From assembly GCF_033807575.1 (NCBI RefSeq), contig NC_084728.1, positions 10,119,451 through 10,183,450 on the forward strand: a stretch of DNA of 64,000 bases, written 5' to 3'. Both the position numbers and the translations under genes were made by a program. This DNA is from Cydia pomonella (Eukaryota; Arthropoda; Insecta; Lepidoptera; Tortricidae). Shown here one piece after another: positions 12,045 to 23,857 of this stretch (positions are counted from its first letter, which is position 1; each line of letters starts with the position of its first letter). The notes below the pieces were generated by a model. The model saw only the letters and a list, made by a program, of their open reading frames with translations. It searched no databases and was not told where the DNA came from.

Positions 12045-12200
12045 AAATCCCCACCGTAAATTTTAGCATGGTTTATGGCGGACAACAAATAACCCGACCA
12101 AATTACGTAGTTTGCTTTTGGTATGTTGTCAGGAATGTTAATACGTGTTTTTAATTTTGTCGCATTGCGTATGCTCTGTCCCTCACGGGCGCACGCGTAT
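12045..12200 (+). repeat. Dispersed repeat, partner of 30455-30605
   Basis: Starts CCCCACCGTAAATTT and shares AACAAATAACCCGACCAAAT and the following 100 bp with the segment at 30.5 kb, in the same orientation. Confidence 0.6.
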
Positions 12201-12277
12201 AATACATCTATGTGATCCTACCATCTATGTTAACGTATGAATCCGCCATTTTGAAGAATATACTAAAACTGGATGTA

Positions 12278-12376
12278 CAGTCGCCATCAGATATATAGGA
12301 GCGGCCGAGGTGCTCATAAATATCTGAACACGTCTCTATTATCAAGGCATTAGAGTGCGTGATTAGATGGCGACTG
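12278..12376. mobile_element. 99-bp foldback MITE with TA duplication
   Basis: The ends CAGTCGCCATCAGATAT and GATGGCGACTG are flanked by TA on both sides. It is Tc1/mariner-type. Confidence 0.7.
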
Positions 12377-12399
12377 TACAAAAAAAATAGTACTTGCTC

Positions 12400-14129
12400 A
12401 CATAATTTGCCGAGACACGATGATGTATTTCTGATGCCGCTATAACAACAAATTCTAAAAACAGAATAAAATAAATATTAGTGGGGCTCCTATTAATTGG
12501 CGTGTTTTGCGTAATGGTACGGAACCCATCGCGCGCGAGTCCTCGCACTTGGCCGGTTTTTAGGTACGTAAAGGCTAAGAACAATTCCCTATTTTTTTTA
12601 AAACCCCGTTTTCTATTTGTTTGACTTGAAAATTATCCGACTTTAACCCTTTAACACGAGTCCATAACAAATCTAATAACGGAACGCCCCTAACTCTCAC
12701 CCCTAAAATAATAACGGAGCATGATCCCTGCTTATTCGCTAATATAATAACAAGATTGTTACCTCATTTATTATTTAAATATTCGTCACATCCCGTGTTA
12801 CAATCGCTAGCCGAGTGAAGGCTAGTGTACAAGTAAATTGCACATGCATCATATTCATCATTTGCCCCATCAGCATTTAGTTTATATAAAAGTGTTATGA
12901 TTAGTCAATAAGTAACCTTTTTTATTCATTAAATAATCACGTTCGCTACTATATAAGTGTGCACACCTATCAAGTTATAATAAAGCAAGTTTATATCAAG
13001 AATACGTCTTTCGTGTTTCACATTACTATCAAGATATCTATCAAGTAAATGTTAGAGTTAGCAAGTACTCTAACAGCTAGTCAAAAACATTTTTTTCTAC
13101 TCGTCGACTGCAATGGTTGAATTAAGATTTCGTATACTAAACTGTAATTGCGTGCTTTTCATGTATGGGCTCCTAACTCAACTATAATATTCATTTCGAT
13201 CCGCAGTAGTCAACCATAAAAAATACCAATTACGTGTCCGCCGCGCTCCCATAGAAAAGACTAAACGAGAGTCGCGCGTTAATTTTTTTTTTTTTTCATC
13301 AAACCCATACGTGTGGGGTATCAATCAATCAATCAATATCATTTATTTGCAAGAATACTTAATTATAGTTACAGGATGTTCTTGTAGAATATTGTACAGT
13401 TTTCTATCGTAATTAAACGATGCGCAAATTTTATTGTACAGTAATTTTTAGTCCAATACAATGTGTTAGACTGAAAATAACTATACTATTAAATTTAATT
13501 AAATTGCATGCAATAACAATTACGATAAATAGATTAGACTATAAAAATTGCCTTTATGTCTTTTGTACTACATTTTCGTCTACTGAGATACTTACCAATT
13601 TTCATTAATTATTTAGGTTTTAGAGTAAAAAAGTATTATTTTAGATGACTCGTAGAAAAGGTGTTTTATACAATAGTGATATAATCAAGTTTTTCAAAGT
13701 CGTACCTTTCTTAGGCAACTCAGCAAGCTTCGTTGCCTAAACACGGTACTCGACTAAAAAGCTCTCATTCGGTCCAGAATGCGGAGCTCTTCAAACGTAC
13801 CACATTGTATCAAAATCTGATTTAAAAAAATCGACAACAGAGCAATAGGTTTTTATTAATGCACTGAAAAAAATAGATAGCCGAACTGGTTTTGTAACTT
13901 TACAAAATAACTAAACTACGGTTATAAGAAAATAAACTTTGCATAAATTTACAAACTTATTTTGTAGTGTATACCCAGTACCTGAACACTGATAGCCAAA
14001 CACGGTTTTGTAACATATAACACATAGTTCGCAAGTCCCAATTTTTGTGTAAACAGTAACCAAAATTTTGTTACAGTTATGCAAACCATTTCTTTCAGTG
14101 TGTCTGGTTTGATTTATTGGCCGAATTAG
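12400..14129. other. Intergenic, LINE-tail scraps, no gene
   Basis: Holds an (ATCA)n LINE-like tail at 13321-13340. A segment at 13085-13230 is shared with 48410-48560. A stretch at 12750-13075 has LTR-like features (see findings). I see no supported gene. Confidence 0.45.
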
Positions 14130-17100
14130 ATTTAGACATAGACATAGACATAGAAAATTTTTATTCAACATCACATGAAATGGCAGAGTTAACAGACAGT
14201 GACATTTAATACAAATAAGCCTTAAATTCAGACTTAAAAACTAAGAAATTGAGTTGTATATATGAGGGAGAAATATTCATGAGTGTTAAAAAGGAGCTTG
14301 CCTCAGCATAGTGTTGCAGTGTATTTACTACAACGCTGGTTTTCAGGCAGACCCTTGATATATTATCCCTTACTCGCTGTTAGTCAGAAACTAAATGGCT
14401 TAGAGTTATGTTATTATGTTTGAGTGTACACTATATGTATTATAATTTGGACAAAACAAGTGCTAATGTGGTGTGAGCTAAAATGAAAAGTAAAGTATAT
14501 TAACTTATAAGATTGATACGAGAAAGATAACATAATGTAAGATATACATGCGTGCAAATATACTTAAAAAGGTAAAAATAAATAAATAAATAAAGACATA
14601 AGGTGCATAAATATTATCATTATAAATATGACGGCGTGGCTCTAGTACCAGGAGGTAGCGTGATTTGTATTGCTATAAGATGTTGCTTAATTCGCAATTT
14701 AAAACTACTTACAGTATTTAAGTTTTTGAGGGGTGGAGGTATATTATTCCAGCATTTCGTTGCTGTATATTTGAAGCTACCTCGAAATGCAGCAGTATGT
14801 TGACGTGGTAATACCAATTCGCTACAAACAGATCTGATGCCATACAAGCTCGACCTGCTAGCGCGCCATGTGAACTTATCATACAGATACTCTGGCTCGG
14901 AGGTTTTAAAAACTCCAAACAATAAAGATGACAGGTGTAGTTCTCTACGAAGTGCCATTTTGAGAATACCCGCTGAGTTTAAATAAGGTGTCACATGCTC
15001 TCGCGGTGGAATTCCGAAACAATAACGAGCACATGCATTCTGCACTCTCTGTACTACACGGTCAGTGCGGGCTAGTAGACGTGGACCATAGACTATGTCT
15101 GCATAATCGAATTTAGAAAGTACCAAAGAATTACAAAGTTTGATTCGCAGATCGACGCTGAGAAAATTCCGGATTCGATAAAGTATTTTGAGTCTATAAA
15201 ATGCATTTCTTGTAATTTCCGCAATATACCCCTCGAAACGCAATGACTGATCCATTAGTAATCCCAGATTGCGTGCCTCCGATACACGTTCGACTTCATT
15301 TCCCGCGATAATAACTGCTGGTTTATGGCGTTCGATCCTCTTAATTTGATGTTTAGAGCCAAATACCATAACTTTAGATTTACTTGGATTTAACACCAAG
15401 CAGTTGGACTCTGACCAGGCTGTAATAGTTTCTAGATCTTCATTTAGTTTGGCAACAGCGTGTCCTGTATTATTTGGATTAAATGAGATGTAGATTTGAA
15501 TGTCATCAGCGTAAAGGTGGATATTACAATGCTTAATGGAGTTACGGACATCTGCGGTGTAGAGAATAAAAAGCAGTGGACCCAAGATGGAGCCCTGTGG
15601 TACTCCTCTGGAGACAGTAGATGGCTTTGACTTTACACATGACCCTGTATCATTTTGAAGTTTAACGATCTGAGACCGACCACTAAGATAACTGGCAAAC
15701 CATGCAAGTGTCTGTGACTCGAAACCGTAGTATTTCATTTTGGACAATAACAATTGAGTGTTAATAGCATCAAAAGCACGAGAAAAGTCAAGGAGAGTCA
15801 TTATCGTGCCTTGACCCATATTTTGTGCAGATAAGATGTTGTCAATCACATCCAAAAGTGCTGTTGTGGTGCTGCGGGATTTACGGAAACCTGATTGCTG
15901 GACAGGAAGTATTTTGCTCTTTTCAAGAAAAGCTGACAGTTGCATATATACCACCCGTTCTAGTATTTTGGATAAACACGGAAGAATACTTATAGGCCTC
16001 AAATCTTTAAGGTTAGTAACATTACTTTTTTTAGGAAGTGGCGTGACCAATGCCATCTTCCAAGCATCAGGGAAAACCGAGGATGAAATAGATTTATTTA
16101 TTATGGTGGTTATGGCACCTAGAGAATGGGGAAGGGTAAGTAGCAACATGTCCAAAGAGATACCGTCATGTCCCAGAGCAGCAGACTTTAATGACTTTAT
16201 TATTTTAAGTATAAGGTTTTCTCCCACTGGCTCTAATCTAAATGACGAGGCATGGAAACGATCAGTTTCAAATTTAGCGAGATATGCTTGTGATGCTACT
16301 GTGGTGCCTCCAACTTCTAGAAAATGTGCATTAATTGAATCAGGATCACACAAATTGGCAGGTATTTCTGATTTATGCGAGTTATCGGTTATCCTGACAG
16401 TACGTTTAAGGTTGTTCCAGAGAGCCCGAGAGTTGCTGACATTGCGATTAATATTTTGATTAAAATATGCCCGGGTTTCATTAAATAAGGCTTTATTGAC
16501 GCAGCCCTTCAGGTCAAGATAATACTTTTTATGTTCGTCTAGACCCGAAGCTTTATATTTACTATGTGCTTCGTCGCGTAAACGCATCATTTCTTTAATC
16601 GTATGAGTTATCCATGGATAGCTTTTCTCACTAATAACGATCTCTTTTTGAGGCGCATACACGTCGAATAAATTTAAAACTATACAATTTAAGGCATTGA
16701 CCATATCGTTGATGGTTAATAAGGAGGATATATTTTCCCATTTGATAGTCTCGGCTGATCGATTGAATAAAACTAGATCAATATCCTTAATTGGTCTAAA
16801 AGTTATCTTCTGCGGCACAGGTTTACTTTTTTTAACATTTAATTCGCAAGATAAGAGCGCGTGATGACTCAGGGTAGGAATATAATCCACTACAGTATTT
16901 AAAACAGGGATGTTACTACATATAACGTCTATTAAAGTACCACTATTGTTAGTAAAATGCGTGGGCGCGTCAACATGTTGTTTCAAATTAAAATAGGTTA
17001 AAAATTGTATGAGTTTGGAGGAGTTCCTGTCGTTATTTAATAAATTTATATTAAAGTCTCCCATTAACAAAATATCATCGTAATTAGAAAATGAAGAAAT

Positions 17101-17490
17101 AGTGTCGGTCATTGCATCTATAAAAATATCAATACTTAACCAAGGCGGCCGGTACGCTGTGCCTATCAACAAAATCAAACCGTTAATTGGTAACTTAAGC
17201 CACATTTGTTCTATGCCCAAGTCAGGGGGGTGGGGACAACGCCGAGCAGTAACGCCGTTCCTCACATAGAAACCGACGCCGCCACCGCGCGAGCGCACGG
17301 ACCGCGGCCGTGGGATGTGACGCAGGCGATAGTTAGGTACCACCGGCGCCTTCCCCTCCTCCCCCTCATGAAGCCAGGATTCATTGATAGCTATTATGTC
17401 AATGTTACGTTGTTCAACAGCAATTATAAATTTTACACACTGTATATGAATTTTTTTATGAGATAGTAGGAAGGACATGGGTAGCTTTTA
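14130..17490 (-). mobile_element. LINE (L2/CR1/Daphne-like group), 5'-truncated
   Basis: A non-LTR retrotransposon whose 3' end carries the polyadenylation-like TTGAATAAAAA followed by a (TCTATG)n tail at 14132-14153, a tail style typical of the CR1/L2 group. The 3' UTR is about 490 bp. The 5' end stops just before the endonuclease start, with no upstream ORF1, so the copy is truncated. The reading frame is still open over its full length, which suggests recent insertion. Confidence 0.85.
14620..17478 (-). CDS. LINE ORF2: AP-like endonuclease plus reverse transcriptase (952 aa)
   Basis: The protein nicks target DNA and copies the element RNA by target-primed reverse transcription. An exonuclease-endonuclease-phosphatase domain covers about residues 1-225: catalytic Glu33 in INESWL, LMGDFNINLL in the middle and SHHALLSCEL at its end. 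A reverse transcriptase follows at about 430-720, with DLRPISILPCLSKILERVVY, QQSGFRKSRSTTTALL, LLDFSRAFDAIN, SRGVPQGSILGPLLF and the catalytic LYADDIQIY. The C-terminal part has SKFDYADIVYGP and KCWNNIPPPL, usual for this group. No stop or frameshift interrupts it. The very N-terminal Asn motif of the endonuclease is not seen, consistent with 5' truncation. Confidence 0.92.
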   Translation of the reverse strand: MSFLLSHKKIHIQCVKFIIAVEQRNIDIIAINESWLHEGEEGKAPVVPNYRLRHIPRPRSVRSRGGGVGFYVRNGVTARRCPHPPDLGIEQMWLKLPINGLILLIGTAYRPPWLSIDIFIDAMTDTISSFSNYDDILLMGDFNINLLNNDRNSSKLIQFLTYFNLKQHVDAPTHFTNNSGTLIDVICSNIPVLNTVVDYIPTLSHHALLSCELNVKKSKPVPQKITFRPIKDIDLVLFNRSAETIKWENISSLLTINDMVNALNCIVLNLFDVYAPQKEIVISEKSYPWITHTIKEMMRLRDEAHSKYKASGLDEHKKYYLDLKGCVNKALFNETRAYFNQNINRNVSNSRALWNNLKRTVRITDNSHKSEIPANLCDPDSINAHFLEVGGTTVASQAYLAKFETDRFHASSFRLEPVGENLILKIIKSLKSAALGHDGISLDMLLLTLPHSLGAITTIINKSISSSVFPDAWKMALVTPLPKKSNVTNLKDLRPISILPCLSKILERVVYMQLSAFLEKSKILPVQQSGFRKSRSTTTALLDVIDNILSAQNMGQGTIMTLLDFSRAFDAINTQLLLSKMKYYGFESQTLAWFASYLSGRSQIVKLQNDTGSCVKSKPSTVSRGVPQGSILGPLLFILYTADVRNSIKHCNIHLYADDIQIYISFNPNNTGHAVAKLNEDLETITAWSESNCLVLNPSKSKVMVFGSKHQIKRIERHKPAVIIAGNEVERVSEARNLGLLMDQSLRFEGYIAEITRNAFYRLKILYRIRNFLSVDLRIKLCNSLVLSKFDYADIVYGPRLLARTDRVVQRVQNACARYCFGIPPREHVTPYLNSAGILKMALRRELHLSSLLFGVFKTSEPEYLYDKFTWRASRSSLYGIRSVCSELVLPRQHTAAFRGSFKYTATKCWNNIPPPLKNLNTVSSFKLRIKQHLIAIQITLPPGTRATPSYL

Positions 17491-17905
17491 TTAATAATCA
17501 TCATCATCATCTCACGCAGACAAAGCTACTAAAGATCATCTTACACTAGTATGATCAAAGCCGAAAAATCTAGCCCGCGCTAAGGCAACCAATTCGCGGC
17601 ACACTCCCCAAACAGTCATGAAAATAAAATCATGGAGCCGGCCCTCCTAGATTGAATTCAAAATTGGAATCAAAGACAATCCTTTTCTTTTTTTATAGCG
17701 ACAGCGCTTGGGTTGCCAGAGGTAAATATAATACGGATTGTGAGGAGGATAAATGGGAATCAAGTTTTCGGTTGTAATACGTAATAAACAGATATAAAGC
17801 GTATTAAAAAATAATCAGACACTGGACTCTCATATGAAAATGAGTGCTTCATGTTTTGTGGATTTCATTTTGTGTATAGGATTCAAAGATATACAAACCA
17901 TTATA

Positions 17906-18380
17906 AATAGGGTTGTTTCCAATTTTTTTAAACGCTTGTATTGCGTTCTATATTGTTGCCCTAAAATTCGACTTTTATACTAAAAACTGCTTTAAATATG
18001 TTAAATTAACAAAATATAATTTGACGGATGCTTTCGCGCCCAAAACGCTCTTTGAAAATTGTGTGACGTCACAGTTTACGGTTTGACACATAACTACATA
18101 CACGCGTAGAAGATACGAGCTGTCAACTGACATTTGTCATTTGTTGTTTATCGCCTAACTGTCAACAGTGTCAATCCGAGAGTTGTGACGTCATCAGAAT
18201 CTTCAAAGACGTTTCGAGTTTGGTCACGTGACGTGTGCCAAAAGATATTTTAAATTCAATATTTACAAAAATATGGTCATTACAGGTCCACTAAAAGTAG
18301 TTTAACATGTTTTTATAATCTAAAAGAATTTATTGGGATACAATTCTGCCCTAAGATTTGTAGATGGAAACAACCCTATT
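17906..18380 (+). mobile_element. MITE 'AATAGGGTTGTTTCC', copy B
   Basis: 475 bp, complete at both ends. The right flank (18381-18641) recurs inverted next to copy E. Confidence 0.88.
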
Positions 18381-18641
18381 GCACCCCTACAAAGTACATA
18401 TACTCTGGCAAACCCACGTTGAGGCACGTTGTCAGTAGAAAAGGCGTCAAAAACCCTTCGCTCCTATATTTCTCCACTGATGGAAATGGCTTTCCCAACT
18501 ATAGATACCTAAGTTAAATAGCGCAACACAAAAACATGACAAAAGTGTCCACATTTGTTGTGTGTTTGTCAAATTCATTTGACCCTAGTACTTTAAACAA
18601 ATGAAATTGCCGGTTTTTAATATTTTAGTGTTATCAACTGT

Positions 18642-19724
18642 AAATTATTATTTATCCTTAAGAACACAAGGAAATCTTATCGTACAACATTGGCAGACAT
18701 TGAATTATCTACCTGTTAGCATTGCTATTCAGTATCATCTAATTATTAACTGTTTTCTTGACAAATAAAAAAAAACATGTGCATGATAGAACAAAAAAAT
18801 GCTCTACGGAAAAAATACAAAAAGAGTGTGTAAAAGTATACATGTATGTTGTAAGCTACGCTGCCTAAAAAAGGGTTAAATAAATTATAAGCTTTTAAGG
18901 ACCTGAAGTTGTATTATATGTTTTTACAGTTGTAACCTTCGCCTTAGTAATATTAGAAAAAAAACCGTCACCATCCTATCTAGCCACAAATGGAAAGACT
19001 TAGAAATTTATTACGACCATTAACCGCAAACTGGCTAAATTATGAAATACGACGCCAAATTTGACCGTCAAAGCGCCCGACAAACCTTTAAAGACAATAC
19101 TCAAATCCTCCTTTCAAAATAACACGATAGACAATTGAAAAGTAACTTTTATTGCCCTCAGAATTGCGGTAGTCCGTAATGAAGATACGGTCGCAATATA
19201 CCAATAAATACTACTGTAAAATAATAAAATTGGAAAGGACGGCCTTGAGTAAAATGGCGGCAGTCATAGACAACGGTCACGCGTTTTAAAACCATACAAA
19301 GGCGGTGACAAAATATTTTCCGTTCTTTGAATCGCGCAGCCCTACGCTTACAAATCGGTATCGTGAAAGGTTTTTTTCGCGTCTCTAATTGGTTAGTAAA
19401 GAAAGTTGTAACTTTTTAAATAGTCTGTGGTCGGGTTTTGGGTTTTGCGTTAAACACGTAATATATTTTTATGTCGCGTCATAACGAAGTTATTATTCTA
19501 ATTTTTGGTTAAGTAAAAAAAAATGTCATGTCAAATTTAGTAAAGTAGCTATGTATAGCCGGACCAAGACAAGTCTGCAGCGATTTTGATAGGACACGCA
19601 GTATACAAGTGTTATTTATACGTCATAATTTTATAGACGTTTGAAAAATCTGCGCCTCATCGTTGACATGACACGAACTATACGTAGTAAGTTAAGCAAT
19701 CAAATTCAAATTTAAGTATCTGAT
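18642..19724. other. No gene recognised
   Basis: Mostly unique AT-rich sequence. At 19557-19660 there is a fragment of the GACCAAG foldback MITE family, related to 26379-26530. Confidence 0.45.
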
Positions 19725-19865
19725 GATGTTGATGTAATCCTGTTATCCCTCAGGGACATAAGGCTCGGAGAAGAATTTTCCATTTGTCGCGATCTTAAGC
19801 GGCTACTTCCAGCTCTTTCCAGTCGAGTTCAGTTGAACCAGCTTCCTTCTCAACTGATCGCCTCC
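19725..19865 (-). mobile_element. LINE 3' relic (RTE-like), with stops
   Basis: The minus strand reads DWKELEVAA, stop, DRDKWKILLRALCP, stop, GITGLHQHH, then a (CATCAA)-like tail. It is a decayed C-terminus common in Lepidoptera. Confidence 0.6.
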
Positions 19866-20273
19866 TGTATTGAAGTATCTGGAAAATTTAAACAAAGCTT
19901 CATGGTCTACATACATATTTATCCTATACCTGCCTATGTTAACGGCACCAATAATAGGACATTTAAGAGAAAAATTGGAGTATTTTTTTTATTTTTCACC
20001 GACATCTGTAAAATTTCTACTGCTTTATGCTTTAAAAGTTGGATGTCCAATTCGTCCTTTATGTGTTCTATGTATTGAATGAAAACTACTGCAATTGGTT
20101 TCAATATTAGAATCTGGCTAACCAAATATTGTTGACAGATATTTCCTTGTTGTATCACCAATTGTCTATGATTTAAAAAAAAGCTAAAAGTCTGTTGTCA
20201 ATTTATGTCATTCATTTAAATTGTTCGCGGTTTATAAGGGGTTTATTTCAGTTTATTTTAAATAATATTAATA

Positions 20274-20403
20274 ATGACTATACCGAGTGAGGTCCGCAAA
20301 CTATTATTTAACCTCGTAAATAATTACGACAATGTGCGAAGTCGACGTGAAGCGTTGTATAACGAAAAACTGCAATGTTTACAAGTCGTAAACAATTTAG
20401 TAG
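20274..20403 (+). CDS. Candidate small helical protein, exon 1 (residues 1-43)
   Basis: The exon reads MTIPSEVRKLLFNLVNNYDN, then VRSRREALYNEKLQCLQVVN, with coding-like heptad spacing. A TCAGTT initiator-like motif lies about 25 bp before the ATG. The frame can leave at G|GTTGGT (phase 1) and join the acceptor at 20512 to give 75 residues in total. The donor is weak, so the boundary is uncertain. I recognise no family; the size and helical pattern resemble small coiled-coil subunits of larger complexes. Confidence 0.42.
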
Positions 20404-20512
20404 GTTGGTGCTCTATTCATATAATATATGATACTTTAAGTACTAGTTCTAACATTTGCCTATAACTTTGATTAAGTACGTGAATTTCTTAATACCTGAA
20501 TCTCATGAACAG

Positions 20513-20610
20513 GACAAGTATGTAAAGAAACGGATAAACTAGAAGTTCTGGAAAATATCAATAAAATCAAAACATTGGAACGTAACGAGTTACTGAAAAC
20601 TAATATTTAG
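20513..20610 (+). CDS. Candidate small helical protein, exon 2 (residues 44-75)
   Basis: After acceptor ATGAACAG the frame continues QVCKETDKLEVLENINKIKT, then LERNELLKTNI and TAG. It is a clear amphipathic helix and keeps the phase of exon 1 across a 109-bp intron. No polyadenylation signal is obvious just downstream. It could be a diverged pseudogene. Confidence 0.42.
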
Positions 20611-21162
20611 AAGAAATCTGTGGAGTGACTGGTCAGTAGTAATTTGATATAAAAATATCTTGGCGAAACATGTCTATACATATATGCCTTTGTACTTTGT
20701 GCACAGAAAATCAAAAATATTTTCTAGTATCAAAACTATAATTACTACACAAAGTGTGACCAGCCCAAGATTTTTTGAATTTCCCGCCAAAAATGTGTGT
20801 AAGTAGCCAGACTCTATTAACCAATTAAAACTTGTTTTTTGCTCCAATCATGGATGTATGGCGTCATTAATTTTCAAACTAACAAATATCAATGAAAAAT
20901 CAAACTTAGCAGCTCTTTGGCTCTTGTTTATGGTAAAATGTTGTCAACGTTTAAAAACGGTTGGTAAATACTTGTTTTACAGGATTTGTCCATACCATCC
21001 CATTACAAGTGCCTGTTCCATTATAGGGGTGTTTACTATAGGTACCTAATGCTTCATAAAATAAATAAATAATAATAATAAAGCAAAGCTTCTACGGGTA
21101 CTAGGCGACGATAAACATACTTAAATAGATAAATATGTATTTACTACGAACGAAAAAAAGAA

Positions 21163-21510
21163 AGTCCAGACGCGGTTTATTTATTTAGTATAAATTTTAT
21201 TTTGACACTTGGAGAGACTTTACACCTCCAAATTTTATTAGTATTAGTACTCTGACATTGGGGACCTTTTACATCTCCAGATTTAATGTGTTTTTAACCA
21301 TAGAGACTATACATCTCTATTGTATTGTAGTAATTATTTATTTTAAGATTATTATAATGTAATGTTTACCCAGGTATTGGCTGTTGTATTTATAAAATGT
21401 TGTTATGTATTTTTCATGTCACTATAAATGTTGTATTGACTTGTAAAAGAGCCCTTGAGGCCTACTTGCAGAATAAATTTTTGAAATTTTGAATTTTTGA
21501 TTTTTTTTTT
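21163..21510 (+). repeat. LINE 3' end, inverted partner of 30805-31157
   Basis: A 3' UTR-like stretch that ends GAGGCCTACTTGCAGAATAA, followed by a TTGAA-rich tail. The same 350 bp occurs inverted at 30.8-31.2 kb with only a few differences. Confidence 0.75.
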
Positions 21511-21892
21511 TGAAATCCCCTGACCGAGATTGGAATCGAAAGCTCTTGCTTCGTTGTACGGGTCACTACCGACTAGGCCAGGAGGCCTTTTATATCTATT
21601 CTCTGACATCAAGGCCATCTGATAATAAACAATTGACCCCCTAATTGTCATTGTCACTAATCCACCGCCAAATAAACACAACACGGACACCTCCAATCCG
21701 CACGGATCCACCCTAATCCGGTTAAGACCGGTTAAATCCGGATTAATAGTCTGTCAGATTGCCGCGGCGCCACCTGCGACCGTTTTTTGGGGGATATATG
21801 GAGGGGGACATGATTGAGTTTGGTTGTGTTTATTGTTTGTGCCGGTATGCAGTGCTTTTGCCTTTCTTATACTGTAGGGTCACTACCAATAT

Positions 21893-22020
21893 TGTAAGTT
21901 CATAGTTTCCTGCTACCCTAAGGTTGCCTGGATGAGATCGCCTGTTGTTACCTAACTTTTAAGTGTTTTTTTTCATTTCTTGTCAATTTTTAACTGTATG
22001 CTGCACAATAAAGAATATTA
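21893..22020 (+). mobile_element. LINE 3' end (RTE-type)
   Basis: Contains GATCGCCTGTTGTTACCTAA and ends with GCACAATAAAGAATATT. Related to the minus-strand end at 54860-55020. Confidence 0.55.
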
Positions 22021-23277
22021 ACTTACCCTAGAGTAAGTTATTGTTTTGACTAGTGGTTACTACGAGCACATTGAAGTCGGTTTTTTTTTTCTTAAAAATG
22101 ATCATATTCCATATACAAAAATGATAGATTCCGAGCAATGTAATTGGCTACTTGACTGTTTTTTATAAATAATGTCAAACGATCTCGATTTTCCTAAGGA
22201 TCAAATGTCTATATGGGACTCATGGCATTTAAGCAACACAAAGGTCCGAAATGAGAGTTAAAGTCTGACGCTCGCACTCGACGATTGAAACGCCTCTAAC
22301 AAAATGATAAGGTGATGTGACGTCACATCATATAATATAAGTCTGTCCTAAATGTATGGAAGATCAAGGAAATTGCCATTTTGACCCTGAAATATTGCGT
22401 TTATGTGTATAGTTGTCATTCAATTTATTTTTCAGTTAAATGTAAGGAATCGAATGGTACCATTTTCTTTTCTATTTTTGAAAGTCAATGGAAAAAAATT
22501 TTTTGAGACTTTGGAGCCTTGTATTTTTTTATAATCTCAATATAATTTTTTAAATTACACTTTTTTATAATGGATGGCTCATTTTCTATCCATTTAACTA
22601 AATTTTGTTATAATATTCAACATGTGTCAAGTACCCAATTCTGCACAGAGTTAAAAGTTCTATGAAAATATGACGTTAGCTGTGGCACTTCCATGCTTTG
22701 TCTAAGTAATTAAATGCCATCCCAACATTCCCAACTATAGACTGATTTTCCCGCCCATTGAATTAAAAAAGTTCCCCTCTTCCTATTATGGCACTCAAAA
22801 AAAGTTAAACACTCTTAATATGTCACAGTTAAAAGTATCAGCCAATAAAACCACAATTAGTGTTCGAAATTCAAAATATAACTTGACAAACTTATCTCCT
22901 TAAGTGGCCAAATATAAAACTACACCATTTCAAACATTGATAGCTGAAAGTATTGAAACAAGCGCCGCTGTCGTCCGCAAATGTAATTTTGTAACTATTT
23001 AGAATAGGGGAGCATAATGCAATATCCTTGTCGTTTAAAAACTTAAAGTAGTCTATGGTATGTTTTTTTTTTAATGGTTAATTTTAATTTAAGCATGCAC
23101 TTATCTGTAGGAAATTCCTTTGATGCTGTTTTGATAACTTGTTAGGATGAATTTTCTAAATTAGTGTTGGTGAAATATTGTTCATAATGAAGTTTAAATG
23201 CGGTGAACGTTTTCAGGTTAAGAAGAAGAATGATGAAAAGTATTTTATTTCCGAACACACATAAACAATTAAGTATA
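22021..23277. other. No gene recognised
   Basis: AT-rich intergenic sequence without supported exons. Confidence 0.45.
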
Positions 23278-23626
23278 GTCTGTCAAGCCATTTCCGTCAG
23301 TAGAAAAAAAGCGGTAAAATTTTAAAAATGTAGGCGCGAAGGGTTATCATCTCATAGAACATTTTAAACTCGCGCCCTTTTCTACTGACAAACTTATTTG
23401 ACCGGCTAGTGGGCTTCTTTTTTTGTTGTAATTTTTCTCAAATTTTGATAAAATGTGGATAGAATCAGTACAAGATAAGTTAGCAGAGGTTTTGACAGCC
23501 CACACAGTGTAAGTGTTATTTTAAAAATCAATCTTCTATGAAATTTACTTAAGAGGAAAGAAGACGATTGATTCTCCATACAAACGTAGTCCTCATTTTC
23601 CTTACTGGATATTGACAATATAGAAT

Positions 23627-23857
23627 AGTACATTACGATACAAGTGCGAAAAATAGGAAATTCGGAACGAGTGGCGATAAATTAAAACACGACCGAAGGG
23701 AGTGTTTTAAATCGACACGAGTTGCGAATTACCTATTCGCACATGTATCGTACAACGTTTTACAGTACATATGGCCCTTTAAATGTTCGACACAGTAACG
23801 TAATATGCCAATTTTCGCACTAGTGCTATAAAGTAGCACCATATGTACTGTAAAATA
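23627..23857. repeat. Compound foldback repeat (partner at 46755)
   Basis: Two nested inverted repeats: TACGATACAAGTGCGAAAAA with its complement, and TTTTACAGTACATATGG with its complement. A shorter relative in reverse orientation interrupts the SINE at 46.8 kb. Confidence 0.65.

Noticed and set aside
15836..16459. 207-codon plus-strand frame
   Set aside because: It lies antisense to the LINE reverse transcriptase and has no family resemblance; a shadow frame.
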